A DNA stretch of 64,000 nt from Panorpa germanica (taxonomy: Eukaryota > Arthropoda > Insecta > Mecoptera > Panorpidae). This document shows, in pieces, positions 1-9,600 of the stretch (its first letter is position 1; each line of letters starts with the position of its first letter). The position numbers and the translations under genes were made by a program. Under the pieces are notes generated by a model that was not told where the DNA came from, ran no database searches, and was given only the letters and a program-made list of their open reading frames with translations. The stretch is taken from the NCBI GenBank assembly GCA_963678705.1, contig OY783212.1, positions 9,672,001-9,736,000 on the forward strand. Reading direction: 5' to 3'.

Positions 1-1207
1 TGTTTAAAACACTTTAAACACTATCATGCAACTGTAAATAACATAGAAAGAAATTGAGCTTTATTTTAACATTTAATAGTTTTTAATCAAGAAACTAAAG
101 TATTCTTTATAAGTGGGCTTCAAAATAAATAAAATCAGCTATAAAGATCAAGTGTGCTACATCGTCCGTTGATGGTGCTATTTGGAGCCTGGAGGGTACA
201 AGCAGCACGAACTACTCGAACTACTATGATACTATATAGAACTACCAGATATTTATTGTTGAAGCAGATAGAACTGTAGCGTGGCTATTAAGTACGCTTA
301 TAGTACAATAGCTGAAAAATCAGAGTACTTTGGTAGTAATGATTCTAGGAATGGTATTTCGTCTTATGTAAAGATTGAACTTGACTTTGTGGCATGATTG
401 TGTATTGTTGACTATACAGAATGTCATGTTAAACTCACAAGTACAAGCAAACTAGAAGAGTACTAGCGTATTGAGTTAAGAGATCTAGTTTCGTAGCCAG
501 CTTCGACGTTGACTTTCCTTTCAAATGTTATCCACAACAAGGTACGAGAGCTAATGGACAATAGTAGGCCACAGCATCGCAAATAGGGCGACGTTATTGT
601 TATGCTTAGTTTAAAAAAAATTCTTTTGCTGAATAATAACACTTTACATACATGACTCTACATACATACAAGTATGTTAAAATGCCCCCAGCACACTCTT
701 ATATGTTGGATTGGTAACTGACCTGGCACGAACATGCTTGATCGTTTGGGTTGATGATCACTGATGATCATTGTTCATAAACGTTAATAGTTGCGATGTA
801 CTTATCGAAAAACTTAAGGAAATAAATTCTTCCGCCGATAAAAAATACGCTAAAGCTAAAATAGAATCATAAATTTTACTGATTTACTTATAACAATTTC
901 TTTTTCATTAAAACAAGATATTAAATTATTATTTCACACAAATATAAAACTTATATCTGAACCACGAGCATTCTCGATTATGTGTGTGTGTGTATAGGAC
1001 CTTTAAGCAATTTCAGTTCTACAAAAACTCGATCCAATTATAAAAAAGACATAAAAACCTAACACGGAATTTCCATTATAATTAAAAATATAAGATGACG
1101 ACTACTATATTATGAACGCGACATTCCGCAAAAAAAAAAAAAATTTAAAATTATTACTCTAAATAAAAACTATATAATTTTAATTGAAAAATACCTCTAC
1201 TTTTAAT

Positions 1208-1211
<4 letters not shown>
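1..1211. other. Unassigned AT-rich DNA
   Basis: No reading frame of note, no RNA gene and no terminal-repeat structure was recognised. It holds a short (GT)n run near 980-993 and an A-run near 1130-1142. Confidence 0.5.
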
Positions 1212-1252
<41 letters not shown>

Positions 1253-1261
1253 TATATATAA

Positions 1262-1343
<82 letters not shown>

Positions 1344-1345
1344 GT
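1212..1345. repeat. (TA)n microsatellite
   Basis: Nearly pure alternating TA with a few interruptions (TAAA, TACA, TATG). The small open frames crossing it are compositional artefacts of the Tyr/Ile repeat. Confidence 0.95.
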
Positions 1346-1512
1346 ATTACGTTTGTCACATTATCGGTAAAAGCTTATAAAGCTGTACAAAGCTTCTGAT
1401 TGATGAGGAAAGATTTTAGTTTGCACATAAATTGCCAACGACTTAACGAAAATATTTTACAACGGGATTTTAGATGAATTTATTACCCAATTTCCAAAGT
1501 TATATTTTATCT

Positions 1513-1513
1513 G

Positions 1514-1578
<65 letters not shown>

Positions 1579-1597
1579 TATAATAATATATATATAT
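1513..1597. repeat. (TA)n microsatellite, second array
   Basis: A second TA array about 170 bp after the first, interrupted by TACA and AATA steps. The 66-residue minus-strand frame covering it is an artefact. Confidence 0.95.
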
Positions 1598-1773
1598 TCG
1601 AAGGTTATTGAAATATAAACTGGGATACAGAATTACTGTGAATTCATTAAAATACAAATGAAATCAACAGAAACAAATTTTGAATTTTGCGAATTTTACA
1701 CGACGATAATGCGCCTTAAACACCAAATTAACCGGATATGATCCCGTGTGATTTCTCAATGTTCCCGAAACTG

Positions 1774-2023
1774 AGGGGCCTATTTTTTAACTGCTTACCT
1801 GACGTCTGGGAACTTCTGACGGTTTTTCAAAGGCCTATATTTTCCAAACTAATTTATGTAAGATTACACGAAACTATCAGAAGAAGACCTTAAATAAAGA
1901 GCATAATGGATCCTATACCTTGAAACTGGCATAAGTAGCCAAATTTGTAAATTATAGGAAAATTATTTGAAAAATCGTTAGAAGTTAACAGACGTCAGGT
2001 CAGCAGTTACAAAATAGGCCCCT
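1774..2023. mobile_element. MITE with ~50-bp terminal inverted repeats
   Basis: The left end starts AGGGGCCTATTTTTTAACTG. The reverse complement of the right end starts AGGGGCCTATTTTGTAACTG and the match continues for about 50 bp with roughly six mismatches, through a shared CTGACGTCTG block. The interior is AT-rich, has no coding potential, and repeats the motif GGCCTATATTTTCC near the left arm. With GGGGCC taken as the true tip, the flanks are TGA on the left and TAA on the right. This fits a decayed 3-bp TWA target duplication, as made by PIF/Harbinger transposases. The family assignment is inference; the inverted repeat is directly visible. Confidence 0.8.
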
Positions 2024-3239
2024 AAAGTTGCCACTCCGGAGTACCCGTTTTGACTCGATTCAACCAGCTACTGTAAATAATCTGGTTAACAGATTTTGCT
2101 CATATTCTTGTGCAAAGTAATTGAGAACAGTACTATACCCACTGTTACTTTTGAACACATCTGGCATACATAAAAATATATAAACAAATATTTGTATACG
2201 TCAGTTGTAATTTATATGAACGCCAAGAGACTATTAATTCAATGTAAATATTTTAATAATTGTTTTGTTAAAGCATCCTTAAAGAAGAGTACATGTTTCA
2301 CAAAAATAAAAATGAACAAATAATTTTTGCAATAAGTTTTAAGTACGAAAGCAACGCGTGTTCTATAAACCGTCTTACATTAATCTCAACAAGAACTATT
2401 AAAAGTAAATAAAGTGTTAAAGTTTGAACGATGGTAAAGTTTAATTTCTCTTTTTATAGCTGTAGAGCATTTAATTAGAAACTTTAGTAAAACCGTTCGT
2501 ATAGATAATATAAGCTGATAACAATGTCCTAGATCGATGAGACTTACACCTGACAGTACTAAAGAAAGTAGTATTTTAAAATATGTAATACAATTTGAGG
2601 TTATTTTTATAAAGGTTGAAAATAACCGAATTTGGATAAGAGAGAAATGGTGACCGAAACAAATTTGAACAAATTATCAAATTGACAAATTAATTTAAGG
2701 TTAAATAAAGATGCACATTCACAGATGTCTATTTCCGATGCTGAGTGCTTTCGCTGTACTTTTTTGAAGGACTGACAAAGCGGCAAAAAGGTAAACTATA
2801 TCCAGTCAAAATTGCCTCGACGAAATTAATGGGCTTGTAAACCATGACTATCTATATATAAAACTGTATAATATATTGATAAAGTTGGCTATCAGGTTTT
2901 GGTTTTTTCATAAGTCAAATAAGTTAATAGGTAAAATCATTTAAAGTCATTTAGGATCATTCTTGACCATTTATGGTAATCATTAAAGAGATTTAAAGTT
3001 ACAAAAATCCATCTCTTTTATACAACAAAGACATATATGAGGATGTGTGGGATACATCATTTACTACGAACAACTAGGTTGTGTATCCCATCAAGTTTTA
3101 TATTATGATGGTAGTGAAAACGGAAAAATTGTTTCGATTATTCATTTCTTCTGTGACATCATACACAGTCAACTTCGTGAATTTTTGTATATTAAAAAAA
3201 ATAAAAACCTCGATAATTAAAAAATGACCCCTAAAAAAT
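2024..3239. other. Unassigned AT-rich DNA
   Basis: No gene or repeat family recognised. A weak hairpin near 3038-3095 pairs GTGGGATACA with TGTATCCCAT. Confidence 0.45.
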
Positions 3240-3329
3240 TATTTCACAAACTCATCAGTCACAATTGCCTTCCTTCAATGATAGGCCCATTTCAAAGGCG
3301 CCACTTTCGCCATAATTAATACGGTCCTG
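3240..3329 (-). mobile_element. hAT-like MITE end (fragment)
   Basis: Read on the minus strand the block begins CAGGACCGTATTAATTATGG and runs through GCGAAAGTGGCGCC and GCAATTGTGAC. A related block ending at 8641 begins CAGGGCCGAATTAAG and also contains AATTGTGAC. CAGGGCC-type tips are typical of hAT MITEs. No opposite end or target duplication was found, so this is a fragment. Confidence 0.4.
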
Positions 3330-3944
3330 AAATTTCAACAATGATAAACACAATAATTTGTTGCTAGTGTAACACAAACATAAAGCACAAATGCGACAAT
3401 ATTTTGTTTCAGAACAACTGTTAAAAGAATTTAACTTTGCAACATTATTTTTACGACTCTATTGTATTTGTTATTGTTGTAAGCGAGCAGAACATAAAAC
3501 TTTTATAAGTGTAAAACTAGGAGTTTACACAACGGATACCCAAACGAATGGAAGAGGTGTTTGGGGTGTATGGTAAAGAAGCTACACGTATTACATGCTA
3601 ATCCACGTGTAATGGCTTCTTGTGCGGCAGATACGAGTATGTACATAATTACTGCTACTTACAACTAACTCCCCTTGTACTCATACTACTACTCATAACT
3701 CTACATTAAATATTTCTTCTATATATTTACAAAGTATATATAATAGTTTTAGCTGTACTATGTACTGGTATATAATCCCGTATTCCCATGATGTGATGTA
3801 CACGTTACTGGAGAAGGACAACGCATTATAAGGACGCAATGCCTCTTGCTCGCTCATATGTCTAAATCGTGTAAATCGTGCCATATGAAGACGAAGTTAT
3901 ACACAATCTACCTTATGTTTTTGAAGGGAAACTTTTCCTCTTTT
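3330..3944. other. Unassigned DNA
   Basis: Contains short overlapping open frames on both strands (3391-3576 plus, 3693-3884 minus) with no recognisable domain and no supporting splice or promoter pattern. Confidence 0.4.
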
Positions 3945-4131
3945 TCTGATGCTAAGTCCTATCACCGATGACCATATGAACTACACCGCTACCTAATAAG
4001 TTTTTGATTATATATGTACATACTCAATTTAACTTGATAACAACTAATCCCAAAGAAGATTAGCCTGTTCTGGGGATCTAACCCGTAGATATATCAGTCT
4101 GTGTAAAGCATCAATCCTCTCGCTCACTCGA
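3945..4131 (-). mobile_element. tRNA-derived SINE, copy 1
   Basis: On the minus strand the head reads GAGTGAGCGAGAGG then, about 35 bases on, GGGTTAGATCCCC, which resemble polymerase III A and B boxes (B box one change from GGTTCGATCC). The body contains ACTTATTAGGTAGCGGTGTA and ends near GACTTAGCATCAG. A second copy with the same body lies at 60165-60410. Homology between the two copies and the tRNA-like boxes are visible; transcription by Pol III is inferred from the family. Confidence 0.6.
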
Positions 4132-4868
4132 AGAATTTTCTCTTGTTCCTAATGGGATTGTGTCCTCATTTTTTAGTGGTTGATTTTTCAATTGTTGATT
4201 GAAATTAATGTTAATAAATGTGTATTGACATGTCTATTTTATTAAATATCTAAATGTTGACGGAGATATAGCAATTAAAAATTGGAATTGTAGTTTTAGC
4301 GCTAGAAATGGTCGGCCATATTTGTATGACGTGTAATGCATATTAACGTCAGTTATTTGTTGAGTAGATCAGTGCTGTGGTAATGTTTTATAGCTGTTGG
4401 TAGTCGAAATAATCAAGTCAAGTCAAAGAATAATAAGTTTTTATTTTATTTAACACTGCTAAGGCAGACATAATATTGGAATTTTATTGTTCCTTGAAAT
4501 AACTGTAAATAATATTTGATATTTTGATATACATATAGCAGAGATTTATGAGCTGTAAGGTTGGCAGTGACTGTGATGTCACATGCATTTGGAATGTGTA
4601 CAACGTTGAATCCCTTTAATAATTAAAGAGACAGAATGACTTTTTTAATTGTTAATATCTCTTAAAATATAAGGAGTTATTAAAAAATAATTGAACATTT
4701 GAGGTTCTGGTAACCCACTTTATCAATATATAGTACAGTTTTATAGAAATTAAGACATAGGACACAAGCCCGTTATTCTACTTTTTCTACATGGTTGTAT
4801 ACTCGGGCAACGTACGCTACTACATGCGGCCAGCACAGTTGCCCGCCAAGTTTAAATTCGACACTGTA
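4132..4868. other. Unassigned DNA
   Basis: No gene or mobile element recognised. Confidence 0.4.
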
Positions 4869-5105
4869 CCCTGTAAACATTTAGGATTCGTTTTGACATC
4901 GTGTTGAAGATGCGTATGATTCATTTATTTACAGTTTAGTTTCTCACAGTCGTTCATATAAATATCTAATTTATCGGCTACAAATAACGAAACCACTCCA
5001 CCTGTCGGTATACAAATGAAGATAAAATTGATATGAACTATAATTGAAGTGCAATAGTGACAGAAACATCACAAAACAGGACACTTCGCCAAATTGTTTA
5101 CTGGG
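4869..5105 (+). mobile_element. CCCAGTAAA-ended MITE, copy 1
   Basis: Starts CCCTGTAAACATTTAGG and ends CCAAATTGTTTACTGGG, an inverted repeat of about 16 bp. The interior (ATGCGTATGATT, TTTCTCACAGTCGTTCATAT, CCACTCCACCTGTCGG, AGTGACAGAAACATCACAAA) is shared with copies at 37944-38147 (same orientation) and 50937-51198 (opposite orientation). It is non-coding. No clear target duplication, so the superfamily is left open. Confidence 0.75.
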
Positions 5106-6086
5106 TATCTATATTAAAATCTTAAACCGAAAGACCAATTGAATTTTGTCCATGAAGCTCAATCAATTTTAATAAGTAATTAAGAAGCATCATGTAGTTA
5201 AAATGATAGTTTCATTACATAAATAATACATAAAAATTAATTACACCGTTATTGCATGAAGTTGCATTTCTATTAAGAAACTTAAGATGATATGAATTCT
5301 AAAGGAGGAGAAGAAGAAGAAGGGAATAAAGAGAAGACAGTTTTAATCTAAGGTAATCTTTGCTACTTTAACCAAAAACTTTAAGCGAATAAGATTCAAG
5401 CAAGTAAACGTAGAGCTCAGTTCTACTATCCAAAGGAGTATTAGAAAATCTATCAAAACTCCTGACAAAGTACTTTAAGGATCCTTTAAGGAGTTCATAT
5501 ATCCGTAATTATAAACAATATACATGAATGTTTTAATAAGATAAATTTAAGTTTTACAGTTTAAGGCAAAAGTTAAACAAGAGATACTTCTTAAATATTA
5601 ATACTTGTAAATTCAATACATATAGCACACAAGAGTGTATTGTCATACTTGTATTTAAGACAGACAAGTATTGTTCTTTACAAAACAGCAGGTTTCTTAA
5701 AATGGATTAGCTAAGATGTTACTGTTGTAGAGGAAATATTGTTTACTTTTTACTAAAAGATGTTATTACAGTGTTGATGTATAAATTAAAATTTCAAATT
5801 TTGTTTGTTTAAATTTGAAGTACGAGTAATATAAGATTTCCAAGAAAATGATGAATTAGTTTTCATTATATAGAACATGTAAGTAGAGAGAAGTTTCAAA
5901 CTTATAACTTTTGAAAAAAAATTAGTTTCTTTAGAAAATAAAGTTTAGGGTGGGTTTTACTGAACATAATGCGTACACGTATCTATATTGTTCCCGCGTT
6001 GTTTGATAATGTAACAAAAGCTATTGTTTATCCAATTAGTGTAAAATTATCGAATTACGTTATGTACTTGATCGAGAAAGCTATAG
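5106..6086. other. Unassigned DNA
   Basis: Holds a short purine-rich GAGGAGAAGAAGAAG run near 5303. No gene recognised. Confidence 0.4.
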
Positions 6087-6329
6087 TTTGGATATGTTGT
6101 AGAAAGAATGGACGGTGACAGAACCACTAAGAAACTTATGAAACGGAATCCAGTGGCTGCAAAGATGACGCTGTGCGAGAAGAAAAGGAAACTAGTTAAG
6201 GATGAATTGGAAGAGGAAGGCAACGAATAAGTAGGAATGGACTTGGAATAAGTTGAATGGAAGTAGTGGAAAGCGAGTGCTTTACATTGGCTTTATTCTC
6301 AAGATGATGATAATGATGATACCGCCTAA
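6087..6329 (+). mobile_element. RTE-type LINE, 3'-terminal coding remnant
   Basis: One frame from 6087 reads FGYVVERMDGDRTTKK, then MKRNPVAAKM, and later VEWK, WKASALHWLYSQDDDNDDTA before a terminal TAA. The first block matches the conserved W/F-GHV-RMD region at the C terminus of RTE-clade reverse transcriptases. The later ALHWLYSQDDD block matches the last residues of that clade, whose 3' ends often carry GAT repeats, as seen here at 6303-6320. Three in-frame stops interrupt the 81-codon stretch, so it is a dead 5'-truncated copy. No poly-A tail or target duplication is visible. The assignment is by recalled family motifs. Confidence 0.7.
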
Positions 6330-8540
6330 GTTGCTTTAGAATAATTAATTTAATGTTACCTTACGTCCAAAAACGTTAAGAACAGTTAATTGATGCATGA
6401 AGATGAATTCAAGTTACCTGCAACAAAAGAAAAATATATTATAATAGGTATATTCACAAGACCTTAATTATACATATATATATAGTTGATTTTCATATCT
6501 ACTAGTAGAGTAATCTTAAAAGGATCTTATTCCTTTAACCATTTCTACTAGTAACGCAACTTTTCTCCCTCTCCAGACCCTAGGTCATTATTTGCTAATA
6601 TTTTTCCTTTTAGCATATGTTTAGCATCGCAGGGAGTTTCTTAGTACGACGAAGTAAAGTATGATAAGTATGTTTAGTGTATATGTTACTGTAAAAGCAC
6701 GATATGTTGATGTAATCAACATGTAAAGTTTTTACTAAAAACAACATTTTACTTTACTTTCGAAAATAAGAAAAACGTTAATTCATATATTTTTATAGAT
6801 TTTGGTTTTTGGTAAATAATTTGTGTTTAACATAGAACTTATGTATTTAGATTAGGCAAGAGATAAGGAATCATTTTAAGAGTAGGTGTCAAAAATGAAT
6901 AAATATTATTTTTGGAATTGCTAGTATTGCACAAACTCTTTTAAAGTATATTTGTTTATGTCGTTACTTCATTCATTCGTAATTGACTTCAAAGCGTTGG
7001 TCCCTGTATTAGATGTATAATATGAAATACACTGAAGAATGTTGTAGTTATTATTTTTTCTTCAGAGTAACATCAACTGTGAGGTTACTAGTGCAACGTC
7101 TGTAAATAGGCTCCTTCTTCTAAAGAATTTTAAAAAAATCACTCAATTGGTTAATATTATGTTTCTCTAAAAGCGTAAATAAAAACCTTTTTTGTTCTAT
7201 AGTCTCACAACTGCGCAGTGGACCCTTAAATCCTGGAATCATCCGTTGTAAATTGTTTTTAAATTTACCTAAATACCACGCAGACATTCGTATTGGAACC
7301 GTGGATAGGAACATCAAATAATTTAGAAATAAAGATTGCTCTCTTGACGTAGTAAAAATGTGACTTCATTGTTAAATTTTTTAAATTTTTATTTTATGCT
7401 ATTTTGTTGGTATGTTAATCACAACTAAATCAATGTAGTTTTGATTGTTTTTGGAACACCAAAAAAAAGTATATAAAAGACACAGGTAAAACACGTCTAA
7501 AATAGGTTATATTAGTAAGGATTCCAACCCGCATTATTCCAATACATAAAGACATAAAACAGCCTCCTTTAATGTTTGGTATATCCGCAGCATACGCTGG
7601 CATCGGCTTTATTCTTTGCCACACATTTCGCACTGTTCAATACTAGACAGTAGTTTCTGCGTCCCTCTTACTTCTTAACTTTACAGTAATATACGTACAA
7701 CAGAAAGGAGACTTAAGATACTCGACTCTAAATGTTATACTAAGCTTTATTTTCAATATGGCAATGGTAATTTCCGTGTAAAGCGAGATATATAGCTACA
7801 CAGTTCTGCACTTACGCCTTAGGCTTTTAGGTATACTACACACATACACGTAAGTATATGTAACATCTTTTTACCTCCTTATATGTTCTTGTATATGTTT
7901 TCAATTTCTGTTCTTGTGTATATCATACAAGAAGTAAAAAGTTTTATGAGTTTAATTATGTACAACAATGTTGCTTGAAGTTCATATTCGGAACAGAACA
8001 TATATTTCTGGTAAAGCTACCAAGGTTTTTAGTTCGTGGAACCAGCCTAGGATGTTTCTTTGTTAAATTAGTGAATAGAAAAGGACCTTCATTTCTATAA
8101 GCTGCGCTAATAATCGAGAACTCTATGTCGGTGTGCCCACTTCAAAGTTAAATTTGCAGCCCGGGGCGGAAGTCCCGGTCATTTATTGCATTATTTAACA
8201 AATAGGTTAAATCAATACATCAATATTACAGTAGAAATAATAAAATAAATAAAACAACCAATATGTTTACAGTGCTGATTACAGAATTCCGATAGATTCT
8301 AATTGATTTTCCTCATTAGCAAATTATGGAAAAATACAATTCAGAAAGAGCTTAACGTGATAATTGAAATCGCCGTAAAAAAAGATGAAAATTTAATTTC
8401 TATTGAGTCAAAAGCATGTTCTTTTAGAAATATCGTTAGCAAAAACGACCTATTTACAAAATTTCTTTTACAATTGTGCCACAAGTGCTGGATTATTTTA
8501 TTTGTAAGTCCACCATAATGGCAAAAAAATCAATTGCATT
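6330..8540. other. Unassigned DNA with weak open frames
   Basis: Contains a 65-residue minus-strand frame at 7120-7317 vaguely like a LINE C terminus (ETIEQKRFLFTLLEK) and a 71-residue plus-strand frame at 8303-8518 bracketed by plausible splice signals. Neither is strong enough to annotate as a gene. The stretch at 8160-8185 is locally GC-rich. Confidence 0.35.
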
Positions 8541-8641
8541 TTGTCACAATTACTTCGCCGATATTAATTTTACGGAATGACTCCAGTAAATTTCGAGGGT
8601 AGCGAAAGTACGCTGCTTACGCCACTCTTAATTCGGCCCTG
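8541..8641 (-). mobile_element. hAT-like MITE end (fragment), second copy
   Basis: On the minus strand it begins CAGGGCCGAATTAAGAGTGG and continues to GGCGAAGTAATTGTGAC, paralleling the fragment at 3240-3329. It abuts at 8670 another terminus-like string (CAGTGGCGTAA on the minus strand), a common hAT tip, which suggests two overlapping or nested hAT-type fragments. No target duplications were found. Confidence 0.4.
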
Positions 8642-9236
8642 AGTGCCACATTGTTAATATTACGCCACTGTGAATAATTAAACGATTTATCTAAATGAAT
8701 ATAAAATCTACATTGCTAATTAACTAAATAAATATTAGCTAAATTCCAACCAAACTAATTTACATTATAATAAAAAACCGAAGATTATGTAATAACAACA
8801 GATAGCGCTAAACATTACAACGCAGACATGTCAATCTTAATTTGTGATAATTAAATTACCAACAAATATAAATAACACAACGTGTTCATTGTGCACGTAA
8901 TATTTAAGGAAGCTAAAATGAAATTTAATATTCAGTGAAATCATGCAAATAATTTCATTATAAATTTACCGAGTAAAATCTAGTGTAATAAAATAATGTT
9001 AAAATCTATTCATACTCGTAAATTGTGCACTGGATGTTAAAAATGTAATTACAAACTCTGAAAGGTTTAATTTTTGTATAAAACTATTCTAGAAAGTTAT
9101 AGAATAGGATCACTATTCTCTTTTTATGAAAGCAAGGCTGCTGGGACTTGGATACTGGGATACCAGCTCTTGGGTTACAAAGTATGGGGAAGATGGCAGC
9201 ACTAGTTCAGTTGTTGGTAACGTTTTGGTACATTAT
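8642..9236. other. Unassigned DNA
   Basis: Apart from the hAT-like tip ending at 8670, nothing was recognised. Confidence 0.4.
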
Positions 9237-9249
9237 AGTATGAAATTTT

Positions 9250-9288
9250 TAGGGCGATAAAAGGCTACGTGTCTATATTAAAAAAAAA
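9250..9288 (+). mobile_element. 39-bp LINE tail insertion with 13-bp target duplication
   Basis: AGGGCGATAAAAGGCTACGT followed by TCTATATT and an A-run matches the extreme 3' UTR of the LINE copies ending at 55911 (GGGCGATAACAGGCTACGTG) and 42022. It is flanked by a perfect 13-bp direct repeat, AGTATGAAATTTT, at 9237-9249 and 9289-9301. This is the classical signature of target-primed reverse transcription with extreme 5' truncation. Confidence 0.85.
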
Positions 9289-9301
9289 AGTATGAAATTT
9301 T

Positions 9302-9600
9302 CAATCTAGTGCCTATGCCCCTGTGTAGTCTACCCTCAGTCTCGAGATAAGTGATAACACTGTTCTCGGACCTTGTGCTTTCCACCACCAACGACGTCCG
9401 CACACCGAAGACTGTACACTGAAAAATTGTCTTCCTTTCTGTAAATTGTTCCACATACCCTGCCACTTTTTTTTCACTTTATTTTTGGTCTTTGCCAATA
9501 AGTCCATTTCATATTGTATTTCTCCACTTGCTACTGTTCTAGCTGTTTGTTGTGCAGCGTCGATTGCTTTTTCATTTCCTGTGATTCCTTGTAAGGCAAT
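9302..9600 (-). mobile_element. LINE fragment: RNase H end and C-terminal region
   Basis: An uninterrupted minus-strand frame of 96 codons runs from 9600 to 9313. It begins IALQGITGNEKAIDAAQQTA, matching the RNase H motif G-x-x-GNE-x-AD-x-A of LINE polyproteins. It continues through KVKKKWQGMWNN, GRQFFSVQSSV and SLISRLRVDYTGA, which correspond to the W...W, GR..YSIQ and SRLR-GHTG blocks that follow RNase H in Jockey/R1/I-type elements. Traces of earlier RNase H sequence seem to continue to about 9700. No start codon is implied: the 5' end is truncation or decay. The 39-bp LINE insertion sits at its downstream edge. Confidence 0.7.

Noticed and set aside
1457-1657. 66-residue Tyr/Ile-rich frame
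   Set aside because: It is the translation of a (TA)n microsatellite.
7120-7317. Minus-strand frame with ETIEQKRFLFTLLEK, like a LINE C terminus
   Set aside because: No knuckle cysteines, no SRLR-GHT block and no 3' tail; resemblance too weak.
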